This document shows, one piece after another, positions 28,472 to 36,363 of a stretch of DNA of 43,278 nucleotides (position 1 is its first letter; each line of letters begins with the position of its first letter). The DNA lies in assembly GCF_014879935.1 (NCBI RefSeq), contig NZ_JACSRD010000193.1, forward strand, positions 1-43,278. The letters run 5' to 3'. Position numbers and translations under genes: made by a program. Source of the DNA: Prosthecobacter sp. GTDB lineage: Bacteria; Verrucomicrobiota; Verrucomicrobiia; Verrucomicrobiales; Verrucomicrobiaceae. The notes beneath the pieces were generated by a model. That model did no database searches and was not told where the DNA came from. It worked only from the letters and a program-made list of their open reading frames with translations.

Positions 28472-29313
28472 GCCCATCTTCATCGCTTCCCCGCATCGGC
28501 CTCGGCTGTGTCACCTTCGGTCGTGAGATCGACGATGCGGCATCCTTTGCGCTGCTCGATCACGCCTTCACACGCGGTGTCACGCACTTCGACACCGCCG
28601 CCGCTTATGGTGGTGGAGCTTCGGAAACGATCCTCGGCAAGTGGCTGGCTTCGCGAAAGCCGGAAGGCATCACCATCGCCACGAAGATGCTGCCGCCGTA
28701 TGACCGCATCGACATCACGGACAGTTTGCGACGTCTCGGTGTCGAGCAAATCGACCTGCTTTACCTGCATCAGTGGCATGAATCGGTCCCACAGGGCATC
28801 CCAGCACTCCAATCACTCCTCCACTCCAGCCGGATCAAGTCCCTCGGAGCCAGCAACGTCACGCTGGAGCAACTCCGCGCCCTCGGCCCACGCTTCCGCG
28901 TGATCCAAAACAACCACAACCTCGCTGTCCGCGATGTCACCGAGGCTTTGCGCGACTACTGCGCCTCGAACAACATCGCCATCGTGACTTACAGTCCGCT
29001 CGGAGCCGGTTTTTTGACCGGGAAGCATCAGAACGGCGTTCAGGCCGGTTCACGCTTCGAAATCATCCCAGGCCATCAGCAGGTCTATTTCCATGACACG
29101 GCCTATCAGCGCCTCGCTCGGCTCGAAGCCGTCGCGAAGCGCACCGGGCACTCGCAGGCGCATCTCGCGCTGACGTGGGCTTTGCATCAGCCGGGCATCG
29201 ACACCGTGCTCGTCGGTGGTCGGACGCCCGCGCATCTCGATCAAGCCTTCGCGGCGCTGGAGTTCGATGATCCGGCATTGCTGGCCGAGCTCACCCTTGA
29301 TGCCTTCTCCTGA
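28459..29313 (+). CDS. Aldo/keto reductase
   Basis: An NAD(P)H-dependent oxidoreductase of the AKR barrel family. The chosen GTG start gives 284 residues and puts the first strand LPRIGLGCVTFGREID at residue 10, as usual. An ATG at 28363 would add 32 residues that are Pro/Ser-rich and not AKR-like. The catalytic tetrad is recognisable: Asp and Tyr in FDTAAAYGGG, Lys in IATKM, His in LYLHQWHE. The late strand LGASN and the cofactor-binding end IDTVLVGGRTP are present. The substrate is not evident. Its 3' end overlaps the convergent AraC gene by 23 bases. The start lies in a dispersed repeat, so the N-terminus may have been remodelled. Confidence 0.88.
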   Translation: MSSVGPSSSLPRIGLGCVTFGREIDDAASFALLDHAFTRGVTHFDTAAAYGGGASETILGKWLASRKPEGITIATKMLPPYDRIDITDSLRRLGVEQIDLLYLHQWHESVPQGIPALQSLLHSSRIKSLGASNVTLEQLRALGPRFRVIQNNHNLAVRDVTEALRDYCASNNIAIVTYSPLGAGFLTGKHQNGVQAGSRFEIIPGHQQVYFHDTAYQRLARLEAVAKRTGHSQAHLALTWALHQPGIDTVLVGGRTPAHLDQAFAALEFDDPALLAELTLDAFS

Positions 29314-30085
29314 ACTCCTTCGGGGTCATGCCGGTGCGTTTGCGGAATTGCTGGGTGAACGCGCTTTGATCGCAGAAGGCATGATCAAGGGCGATCTGGA
29401 TGATGGGCAGCGTGGTTTTGGCCAGGGCCTCGGCGGCGGACTGGATGCGGGAGCGCAGCAGGAGCTCGTAGGGGCTGATGTCGAGGGCGATGCGGAGCTT
29501 GCGATGCAGGTGGCGCTCAGAGACGCCGGCGGCGCGGGCGAGCTCAGCGGTGGTGACGACTTCGTGGCAGTGCTCGCGGGCGTATTGCACAGCGACGGTG
29601 ACTTCGCGCACGTCGTGCTGGCGCATGCGGTCCTCATCGCGGCGGGTGATGCCCATGACGCCGATGACCTTGCCGCGTTTGTCGTGCACGGGCAGCTTCG
29701 TGCAGAGGAACCAGCTCAGGTTCCGCTGCTCGTCATACCAGACTTCGAGCCGGTTGATGAGCGGTTTGCCGCTGCGGATGACTTTCTGGTCGTCGTCGCG
29801 ATACGCCTTCGCCACATCGGGCGGGAAGAATTTCTCGTCCATCGCGCCGACGAGCTCGCGCTCGCTCTTGATGCCGAATCGCTCAAAGGTGGCGCTGTTC
29901 GCCGCGATGTGCCGCCCCTGGTCGTCCTTCATGAAAAAGAACACACCAGGCATGTGCTCGAAAATCGCCCGCACGCCCTGCGGATCGGCGATCCGGGCGA
30001 AAAAGTCAGCTTGGAGGCGTAGCAGCGGCATGGCCGGATAGTGATGCAGAAAATTCGCGTGTCGCAGGGAAAGCACAGGCTTCAT
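29291..30085 (-). CDS. AraC-family regulator with PAS sensor domain
   Basis: This 264-residue transcription factor, with start chosen at ATG 30085, has an N-terminal PAS domain (about 35-155; motifs MPGVFFFMKDDQGRHIAAN and GKVIGVMGITRR) fused to an AraC-type double helix-turn-helix (about 165-262). The DNA-binding part shows ELARAAGVSERHLHRKL and the second helix motif AFCDQSAFTQQFRKRTGM with the final P-EFR. In-frame upstream codons would add a Pro/Gly-rich stretch that looks non-coding. PAS-AraC proteins sense a small ligand or redox state; the ligand is unknown. It is convergent with the aldo/keto reductase, which could be a functional neighbour. Its last ~70 bases are nearly duplicated at 12.6 kb. 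Confidence 0.88.
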   Translation of the reverse strand: MKPVLSLRHANFLHHYPAMPLLRLQADFFARIADPQGVRAIFEHMPGVFFFMKDDQGRHIAANSATFERFGIKSERELVGAMDEKFFPPDVAKAYRDDDQKVIRSGKPLINRLEVWYDEQRNLSWFLCTKLPVHDKRGKVIGVMGITRRDEDRMRQHDVREVTVAVQYAREHCHEVVTTAELARAAGVSERHLHRKLRIALDISPYELLLRSRIQSAAEALAKTTLPIIQIALDHAFCDQSAFTQQFRKRTGMTPKEFRRRHQG

Positions 30086-30273
30086 GACCCACCCGTAACG
30101 GCCAAAGTGCAGGCGGGGAGAGCCGCCGGAAACGGGAGAGGGATGCCGGTTGAGCATCACCGCTCCGGCGAATCGCCTCACGGCCTATCCGATGGGCGCT
30201 TGGTCCGAGGTGAAGCTGCCTTGGGGCGATTCTCCACGTCATGAATCTTTGGGAAACAGAGTCCAGAATGATC

Positions 30274-30501
30274 TCCCGCAGATTCAGGGAGGCCCATTTC
30301 TTTTTCAGTGAATCCTAAAGCCGGGAATGGAGAGCCTACGGAACACGCGGAACAAACGGAAAAAGTCGATGAAATGGCGATCACTCAAAAGGTGATTGGG
30401 GCATGAGGCTGCTTGGCTTGAGTTTCCGTGCATTCCGCGTGTTCCGCAGGCCGTCATTTGCGCTTCTGGGTTAATCTGTGGGCCTCTCTGAATCTGTGGG
30501 A
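30274..30501. repeat. Nested inverted repeats of two dispersed families
   Basis: The outer arms lie at 30274-30296 and 30479-30501 and match 21 of 23, with the core CAGATTCAGGGAGGCC. Inside lie arms CGGAACACGCGGAA (30339-30352) and its exact complement (30433-30446), extendable to 24 of 28. The outer family recurs as the hairpin at 42366-42421, the inner family at 28446-28471. It fills much of the 677-base gap 30086-30762, in which no intact gene is seen. Confidence 0.7.
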
Positions 30502-30531
30502 AGTCACCAATCAGGATGACGCACGGTGTAG

Positions 30532-30735
30532 GCCGCCCTTTGCCCACATGACAGCAAACGCAGCGACGGCTCGCAAGGCCCACCCGGCGAAATCAGCCAA
30601 GCCCAACTCGACAGCGCCATCAGCGGCACGAGCGCGAACACGCTGAACCAAAGCGGCGATGGCAGCTATAACCCGAGCCAAATGCAGGACGCCTCCAACA
30701 AGATGGATGAGTCGATCAATGCGTTGCAGAGGTAA
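30532..30735 (+). pseudogene. 3' remnant of a phage-like structural protein gene
   Basis: The frame is open for 67 codons from just after a TAG at 30529 to the TAA at 30733. Its coding-like part reads SDGSQGPPGEISQAQLDSAI, then SGTSANTLNQSGDGSYNP and ends in DESINALQR. GPPGE followed by a QAQLDSAI-GTSANT segment resembles the tail-fibre-like collagen proteins of Verrucomicrobia-associated phage elements. No start codon, ribosome site or N-terminal domain is present, so it is a gene end left after rearrangement. Confidence 0.5.
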
Positions 30736-30762
30736 GCAATCTCGTGAATCTGCGCCTGCACT

Positions 30763-31452
30763 ATGAATACCGACCCCAAAAGCAAAAACGTCCCGCTTTA
30801 TGCGCAAGGCGGTTATGACCGTGAACTCAATTACAAATTGTGGTCCACCTACAAAAGCCGATTTAATGCGGCGGCACGCTTGCAGAAGAAGCACAACCTG
30901 TCGTCACGTGCCGTTGCCTTGCTGTCTGCCTATGTGGTGATCTTCTCACTCATTACGACGATGCTGCCGCAGTTCTCACAGGGTGCCACGGGACAAGCGA
31001 TCTTGTTTATCAGCTCGGCGTTGTCGATCATCATCCTTGTGGTCAGCCAGCTTGAGGCCTCACAGAACTACAGCGTGCGGTCCTACACTTACCATCAGAG
31101 CGGATTGGACGTGGCTGAACTTTACAAAAAGCTCCGAGCTCTCAAGACGCGTCACAAAGACAAGAACGCACCTGAATTCCTTGATGCTGTGGAAAAGTTA
31201 TCTCAAGACTACGACGACATTTTGCAACGGTCCGACAACCACGAGGACATCGACTTTGATGTCTTTCGTGCATCCAAGCCCGACTATGAAGATCACAAGC
31301 TGACGAAATCGCAGGTTCGCTGGATCAAAGTCTCGCTCGTTGTTCGGCAATACTCATTCTATTACCTATGCATGATGCTGCCGCCGGTTGTATTCGGATT
31401 GTTTGCTTGGCTGACTTGGCCTGACGCAGCGGCTACACAGCCGACGCCATAA
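30763..31452 (+). CDS. SLATT-domain membrane protein (orphan defence-type effector)
   Basis: This 229-residue protein has a charged N-terminus with the RLQKKHN helix. It then has two adjacent membrane helices (about 51-68 and 79-95), a long soluble helical region (96-190) and a third hydrophobic stretch (about 198-220). This is the shape of SLATT proteins (SMODS- and SLOG-associating 2TM effectors). In CBASS-like and reverse-transcriptase-linked defence systems these are thought to permeabilise the membrane when triggered. Here no nucleotidyltransferase, SLOG or reverse-transcriptase gene is adjacent. Upstream is a gene remnant and downstream, five bases after the stop, an insertion sequence. 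GC content is lower than in the neighbouring housekeeping genes, which suggests transfer. SLATT subfamily 5 is the likeliest assignment. Confidence 0.75.
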   Translation: MNTDPKSKNVPLYAQGGYDRELNYKLWSTYKSRFNAAARLQKKHNLSSRAVALLSAYVVIFSLITTMLPQFSQGATGQAILFISSALSIIILVVSQLEASQNYSVRSYTYHQSGLDVAELYKKLRALKTRHKDKNAPEFLDAVEKLSQDYDDILQRSDNHEDIDFDVFRASKPDYEDHKLTKSQVRWIKVSLVVRQYSFYYLCMMLPPVVFGLFAWLTWPDAAATQPTP

Positions 31453-31475
31453 CCCTAGGTCGTGTTTGAAAACCC

Positions 31476-32236
31476 TCAACAGCCATAGCGAAGCCAGTCG
31501 ATGACGGACGCAAATTGAATGAGAGCAAGGAAGTGGGAGGCAAGTTTATCGCGGCGCGTGCTTGCTAAGGCCCAGCGCTTCAGGCGGCAGAAGTAGTTCT
31601 CCACCTTGTAGCGCTGACGGTAGAGCTTCTTGTTGAGCCTGCGCTTCTTGCTCCGGTTCGACTTGCCGGGAATGCAATGAGAGGCCCCCAACTGCTCAAG
31701 TTGTTGGCGGAGAGGATCGCTGTCGAAGCCCTTGTCACCCACTATCAGCAGTCCCTCAGGCGCTTCGAGCAGCGGGATGACGTGTCTGCCCTCGTAAGCC
31801 TGGCCTTCGATGAGCAACAGCTTCACTGGCAGACCACGACCGTCGGTGAGCGCCATGATCTTGGTGTTGCGGCCGCCACGCGTGCGGCCCATCGCCTGCT
31901 TCTGCGCTCCTCCGGCGGGATTGGCGGCGCATTGGTGCACCACCACATGCGTGCCGTCGACCAGTCGGATCCTGCTTTTGGCACCAGCCGCCAATCGGCG
32001 CAGCAGCCGCTCCCAGATGCCTTGCCGGGCCAGCCGCTGATACCAGCCATAGATCGTGCGCCAGGGGCCGAAGACATCAGGAAGGTCTCGCCAAGGTCCT
32101 GCATTCCTCAGCCGGAAGAACAGCGCATCAAGCACCATGTCCAACCCTGCTGGTGGTCTGCCGCCCAGGTTCATGGCACCATTTTTTTGAGCCGCTCTTT
32201 GAGCGGCCCCCACCATGCAAAGCGTTGTGTTTTCAT
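31476..32236 (-). CDS. IS5-family DDE transposase, probably made by -1 frameshifting
   Basis: The transposase body shows GPWRDLPDVFGPW and IYGWYQRL, then the catalytic Asp in RLVDGTHV, the second Asp in LIVGDKGFDSD, and the Glu in QRYKVENYFCRLKRW. It ends FASVIDWLRYGC. The best start is ATG 32236, preceded by AAGGAG with an 8-base spacer. That frame reads MKTQRFAWWGPLKERLKK and then stops at TGA. A -1 shift on the run of seven A's joins it to NGAMNLGGRPPAG and the main frame, giving about 253 residues. The W-G-P-L-K-E-R-L piece is the expected N-terminal region of the family. A GTG at 32255 opens the main frame directly but has no SD. Confidence 0.88.
32182..32188 (-). other. A7 slippery site in the transposase gene
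   Basis: Seven consecutive A residues (read on the minus strand) in CTC-AAA-AAA-ATG link the short start frame, which ends at TGA 12 bases later, to the main transposase frame in -1. IS427-type elements are known to use such A-runs for -1 frameshifting or transcript slippage. Confidence 0.7.
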
Positions 32237-32244
32237 CGACCCCA

Positions 32245-32250
32245 CTCCTT
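32245..32250 (-). promoter_or_regulatory. Shine-Dalgarno site deciding the transposase start
   Basis: AAGGAG on the minus strand, 8 bases before ATG 32236. SD sites are rare in this window, so this one supports the short frame as the true translation start of the transposase. Confidence 0.7.
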
Positions 32251-32405
32251 ACCACATCACCGCCGTTTTGCCCATTGGCACGTTTTCAAACACGACCTAG
32301 CTCACCGGCACGGTTTGCCCAGCAAGCTGTCGGTTACTACGGTGTGCAGCGTCAGCAGGTCCGATGTTGGCACTCCCTTCACCGTTCCAGGTATGAAAGC
32401 CATGC

Positions 32406-32440
32406 GCCAGAAGCTCAATGAGATGATCCTGAATGGGTGG
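32406..32440 (+). repeat. Left copy of a 35-bp direct repeat flanking the Mrr-like gene
   Basis: The 35 bases match 33580-33614 at 33 positions, in the same orientation. In frame they encode QKLNEMILNGW and a stop, resembling the extreme C-terminus of sulfatase-like proteins. The 326-base gap 32298-32623 contains otherwise only the flank of the IS and the promoter region of the next gene. Confidence 0.75.
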
Positions 32441-32550
32441 AGGTAGGGGGAGACGTGAGCCTTTCTCGTATCTTGACTTCCGTTGTCATCCTCGGACACT
32501 CGCAACGCTCTTCCTGCCTTCGCTTGGCTGGATGAGCATTTGAAACCACT

Positions 32551-32584
32551 GTGGGCGAATTTGACTTGCCCACAATTTATTGTG
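32551..32584. promoter_or_regulatory. Palindromes upstream of the Mrr-like gene
   Basis: CACAATTTATTGTG (32571-32584) is a palindrome with 6-bp arms. It overlaps GTGGGC...GCCCAC (32551-32556, 32568-32573), and TTGACT (32561-32566) lies between the arms like a -35 element. They sit 40-73 bases before the start codon in an A+T-rich stretch, a good place for an operator or promoter. No convincing -10 is seen at standard spacing. Confidence 0.4.
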
Positions 32585-32623
32585 ACTAAACAATGCTCGG
32601 CTAACTAAAGAACGTCATCCATC

Positions 32624-33436
32624 ATGGGCAAAGTCATTGCAACGTTCTCAGAGAAGGCGAATCGGTTTTTCCCGCTCTACACGAAAGTAGAGCTAACGTT
32701 GCAGGAGCGTCGGAGGCTTCTTGGTAGCCCGCTTCGTTACTGTGTCGGGGGAAACTATATTTACTATCCCGCCAAGCATCCCGATTTGGACTCCGTGAGC
32801 CAGTTATGCTGGGCTCGCATCTATCCGGACGCTGCCTATGCACTACCTGCAGAGCTGTTCGATCCCCAGCCACCAGACTTCAATATTTTCGAGTTCTGCG
32901 CCAGCGAGGACTGTTCCGTGGGAGATCGTTACCTCAAGCGCCAGAAAGAAACCCCCAATGGAATGGTGGATGTCAGTCAGTTTTGCGGTCAGGAGTTATT
33001 TGACGCTGTTTCACAAAATCAGGAGGTGTTGTATGACCTGAAGAAGGACGATTTCGAGGCGCTATGCGCCGAGATTTTTGCCCGACGAGGTTTCAAGGTG
33101 GATTTGTTTCGGAGCACCAAAGATGACGGTATTGATTTCCTTGCTGTAGAGGATGGCGATGGTGATCCAACTGTCTTGGCCGTTCAGTGTAAGTTGCCGG
33201 ATAGCCCACCTGATGGTGGCAGACTACGGACTACCGGCGTTCCAGTGGTGCGTGAGATTTTTGGTGTTGCATGTGCCTTTGGCTATTCTGGTGCCGTCGC
33301 TATTTCAGCGAGCACTTTCAGCAGAGAGGCTCGCCAGTTCGCTAATTTACAGCCTGATCGCATCCAGCTTAGCGACATCACGACGTTGCAGAGTTGGATT
33401 CACCAGTATAGATGGAACCCTGACGAAGCTCCATGA
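32624..33436 (+). CDS. Mrr-like restriction endonuclease
   Basis: This 270-residue protein has an unrecognised N-terminal half (about 1-130). Its C-terminal PD-(D/E)XK domain is of the Mrr_cat type: FEALCAEIFARRGFKVDL (helix with the conserved Glu), DDGIDFLA (D171) and VQCK (Q188, K190), which supplies the QxK form of the motif. The downstream strand GAVAISASTFSREARQFA is also typical. Mrr nucleases cut modified or foreign DNA. There is no methyltransferase beside it, which fits a type IV-like enzyme. The gene is flanked by 35-bp direct repeats and follows an IS element. Target specificity cannot be inferred. Confidence 0.85.
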   Translation: MGKVIATFSEKANRFFPLYTKVELTLQERRRLLGSPLRYCVGGNYIYYPAKHPDLDSVSQLCWARIYPDAAYALPAELFDPQPPDFNIFEFCASEDCSVGDRYLKRQKETPNGMVDVSQFCGQELFDAVSQNQEVLYDLKKDDFEALCAEIFARRGFKVDLFRSTKDDGIDFLAVEDGDGDPTVLAVQCKLPDSPPDGGRLRTTGVPVVREIFGVACAFGYSGAVAISASTFSREARQFANLQPDRIQLSDITTLQSWIHQYRWNPDEAP

Positions 33437-33579
33437 GAGAGTCATCAACGATGAACAGGGTCGAAAAAACGGATGGAGGCAAGGGCTCGCCGTCGCCTAA
33501 TCCGAGGCGTTCTCCAACCGCGAGATGGATCGATGAGTGTGTCTTCGCCGGTTTGCTGATCCCAATCTGGAACAGCTGA

Positions 33580-33614
33580 GCCAGAAGCTCCATGAGATGA
33601 TCCTGAATGGGCGG
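33580..33614 (+). repeat. Right copy of the 35-bp direct repeat, in a gene remnant
   Basis: In frame it encodes FADPNLEQLSQKLHEMILNG and then RRS and a stop at about 33619, again like the C-terminus of a sulfatase-like protein but with no preceding gene body. The 314-base gap 33437-33750 otherwise contains only this remnant and the regulatory motif at 33670. Confidence 0.75.
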
Positions 33615-33669
33615 CGTTCGTAGAACGCGTGCGATTGCCCACTGCCCGCCCGCACCCGCAATGGCCGGA

Positions 33670-33698
33670 TTTTAACAAAGATTGGCAGCCTGTCACCA
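33670..33698 (+). promoter_or_regulatory. Shared upstream motif, copy 1 (haem protein gene)
   Basis: A 29-base sequence matching 22 of 29 positions with one upstream of xylA (36364-36392): TTTNAACAAANATTGGCAG, then ACCA. It lies 52-81 bases before the haem-protein start. TTGG-N10-CCAA within it forms a weak dyad. It could be a common operator or promoter part. Confidence 0.5.
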
Positions 33699-33750
33699 AA
33701 GGAGCGGCGGGCGGCGAAAGTATTGATCAGGATCTTTTTCAGCCCCCGTC

Positions 33751-36324
33751 ATGAAACTCCGCCCCCTTGCTCTCGTCACTGCCCTCTCGCTCGGTCGCCT
33801 GCTGGCCGATGATGCCACCGACTTCCCGCCGAAGCCGCCGGTGAAGGCGCTGACGGCGGCGGAGGAGCAAAAGACCTTCCAATTGCCGCCGGGGTATCGC
33901 ATGGAGCTGATCCTGAGCGAGCCGGACATCACGGAGCCGGTTTGCATCGCCTTTGATGGCAATGGCAGGCTCTATGTCGCGGAGATGAGCAGCTACATGC
34001 GCGACATCGACGGCACGGACGAGCTGGTGAGCACGAGTCGCGTGTCCGTGCATTGGTCGAGCAAGGGTGATGGCCAATACGACATGCATCGCGTCTTTGC
34101 GGACAAGCTGAAGCTGCCGCGTCTGCTGCTGCCGCTGGCGGATGGCGTGCTGATCGGCGAGACTGACACGAACGACATCCATCTTTATAAAGACACGAAC
34201 GGCGACGGCGTGAGCGATGAAAAGAAGCCGGTGTATCAAGGCGGGCCTCGCGGTGGCAATCTGGAGCATCAACCGAGCGGCATGACGTGGGCGCTGGACA
34301 ACTGGATCTACACAGCGGTGAACAATTACCGTCTGCGCTGGAAGGACGGCCAGCTCATCAAGCAGGACATTCCCGGCAACGGCGGCCAGTGGGGCGCGAC
34401 GCAGGATGATGAGGGCAAGTTTTGGGTGGTGAACGCGGGCGGCGAGAAAGGCCCGCTCAATTTCCAAAACCACATCCTCTATGGTCAATCACTCGCTCGC
34501 GGGCAGTTCGAGCCCGGCTTTGAGGTCGTGTGGCCGGCGATGGGTCTGCGTGATTACCAGGGCGGCCCCGGCAAGTCGCGCGAAGACGACACGCTGAACC
34601 ATTTCACCGCGACCTGCGGTGGCGAGATCTTCCGAGGCGATCAATTGCCCGCCGAGCTGCGCGGCAATCTCTTCTTTGGCGAGCCCGTGGGCCGTCTCGT
34701 GCGCCGCACGAGCATCGAGGTGAAGGACGGCATCACCATTCTGCACAATCCGCATCCGCAGAGCGAGTTCCTCCGCAGCACGGACGCGTGCTTCCGCCCC
34801 GTCGATATGAAAACGGCGCCCGACGGCACGCTCTTCATCTGCGACATGTATCGCGGCATCATCCAGGAGGGCAATTGGACGAAGGAAGGCAGCTACCTGC
34901 GCAAAGTGATCCTGCAGCACAGCATGGACAAGATCATCAATCGCGGCCGCGTGTGGCGTCTCGTGCATGACACGACGAAGCCCGTGCCCGCGCCGAAACT
35001 GCTCGACGCCACGCCCGCGCAACTCGTCGAGGCGCTCGCGCATCCGAACGGCTGGCATCGCGACACAGCGCAGAAGCTGCTCGTTTTGAAGCAGGACAAA
35101 AACGTCGCGCCCGCGCTCATCGCAATGCTTCAGAAAAACAGCAGCGACCTCGCCCGCATTCACGCGCTGTGGACGCTCGAAGGTCTCGGTGCCCTCACCA
35201 GCGATCTCGCGCGTGCCGCTTTGAAGGACGCATCGCCCGTGCTGCGCCGTGCCGCCATCCGCGCCAGCGAATCGCTCGCCGATGAGACGCTCGTGGCTGA
35301 CGTCACCGCTTTGACGAAGGACAGCGATCCCACCATCGTCATCCAGGCGCTGCTCACTGCGAAGCAGATGAAGTGGAAGGACCACGCGAAGCTCATCAAT
35401 CTCACAGCACTCAGCACGCCGTCGAAAGGCGTCAAAGAAATGGCCGGGCAGATGCTCAACAGCCAGATCAGCTTCCCACGCGAGTTCAGTAACGCGCAGA
35501 AGGATCAGATGCGTCGCGGTCAGGCCATTTACCAGGAGCTGTGCTTCACCTGCCACGGTCTCGATGGCAAAGGCACCGCCATTGATGGACTCGCACCCGG
35601 CATGACGCTCGCCCCGGCGCTCGCCGCCTCAAAGACCGTCGTGCAGGGCGATCAAGTCCTCCGCGTGCTCCTGCATGGCCTCAGCGGTCCCGTGAACGGC
35701 AAAACGTATCAGGCGCAGATGATCCCGATGGCGAACAACCCCGACGAATGGCTCGCCGACATCGCCAGCTACGTGCGCAAGAGCTTTGGCAACAACGGTC
35801 GCTTCATCACGAAGGAGGATGTCGCCAAACTGCGCCAAGAACTCGCCACGCGCACCACGCCGTGGACCATCGAAGAACTCAAGCGCACTGGGCCGCAGCT
35901 CCCGCTGGAAAATCGCAGCGCGTGGAAGCTCACCGCCAGCCACAACGCCAAGGATCTCGCCCGTGCCATCGACGGCAATCCCGAGACCCGCTGGGACACG
36001 CATACCTCGCAAACGCCCGGCATGTGGGTGCAGATTGAACTGCCACAGCCCACCAACATCGCCGGACTCACCCTCGACACCGCCACCTCGCGCAATGACT
36101 GGCCCCGCGGCTGGAAGATCGAACTCTCCCCAGACGGCCAAACCTGGGACAAACCCATCCTCGAAGGCCAGAGCGAAAAAGTCAGCACCACCGACTTCCT
36201 CTTCCCCAAGCCCGCCAAAGCCAAATTCATCCGCATCACCGACACCGGCAGCACCAAAGGCACCTTCTGGTCCATCCATGAGCTTGATGTGCTGGAGCCT
36301 GCGCCGAAGGTGGCGGGGAAGTGA
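33751..36324 (+). CDS. PVC-type haem-binding dehydrogenase-like protein
   Basis: This 857-residue exported protein has a signal peptide (about 1-20). A beta-propeller of the glucose/sorbosone dehydrogenase or membrane-bound dehydrogenase type (about 45-400; motifs VAEMSSYMRDIDG, KDTNGDGVSDE, FICDMYRG) comes first. HEAT-like repeats follow (about 420-570). A cytochrome c box CFTCH (C598, C601, H602) has a likely Met ligand near residues 657-660. The C-terminus is a coagulation factor 5/8 (discoidin) domain (about 720-850; RAIDGNPETRWDT, RGWKIELSPDGQTWD) that may bind carbohydrate. Such proteins are typical of Planctomycetes and Verrucomicrobia and are thought to oxidise sugars in the periplasm, although substrates are unproven. 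It shares an upstream motif with xylA just downstream. Confidence 0.92.
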   Translation: MKLRPLALVTALSLGRLLADDATDFPPKPPVKALTAAEEQKTFQLPPGYRMELILSEPDITEPVCIAFDGNGRLYVAEMSSYMRDIDGTDELVSTSRVSVHWSSKGDGQYDMHRVFADKLKLPRLLLPLADGVLIGETDTNDIHLYKDTNGDGVSDEKKPVYQGGPRGGNLEHQPSGMTWALDNWIYTAVNNYRLRWKDGQLIKQDIPGNGGQWGATQDDEGKFWVVNAGGEKGPLNFQNHILYGQSLARGQFEPGFEVVWPAMGLRDYQGGPGKSREDDTLNHFTATCGGEIFRGDQLPAELRGNLFFGEPVGRLVRRTSIEVKDGITILHNPHPQSEFLRSTDACFRPVDMKTAPDGTLFICDMYRGIIQEGNWTKEGSYLRKVILQHSMDKIINRGRVWRLVHDTTKPVPAPKLLDATPAQLVEALAHPNGWHRDTAQKLLVLKQDKNVAPALIAMLQKNSSDLARIHALWTLEGLGALTSDLARAALKDASPVLRRAAIRASESLADETLVADVTALTKDSDPTIVIQALLTAKQMKWKDHAKLINLTALSTPSKGVKEMAGQMLNSQISFPREFSNAQKDQMRRGQAIYQELCFTCHGLDGKGTAIDGLAPGMTLAPALAASKTVVQGDQVLRVLLHGLSGPVNGKTYQAQMIPMANNPDEWLADIASYVRKSFGNNGRFITKEDVAKLRQELATRTTPWTIEELKRTGPQLPLENRSAWKLTASHNAKDLARAIDGNPETRWDTHTSQTPGMWVQIELPQPTNIAGLTLDTATSRNDWPRGWKIELSPDGQTWDKPILEGQSEKVSTTDFLFPKPAKAKFIRITDTGSTKGTFWSIHELDVLEPAPKVAGK

Positions 36325-36363
36325 TCTTGCCTCACCTCGGTCCTGCGTTTAAATGCGACCGCA

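Larger units (their letters stand above)
31458..32297 (-). mobile_element. Complete IS5-family (IS427-like) insertion sequence
   Basis: The 840-bp element is bounded by perfect 16-bp inverted repeats GGTCGTGTTTGAAAAC at 31458-31473 and 32282-32297. A TA duplication lies at 31456-31457 and 32298-32299. One minus-strand transposase gene fills it. Size, DDE transposase type, TA duplication and a frameshift-type start all fit the IS427 subgroup. Both ends are intact, so the copy may still be active. Confidence 0.93.
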
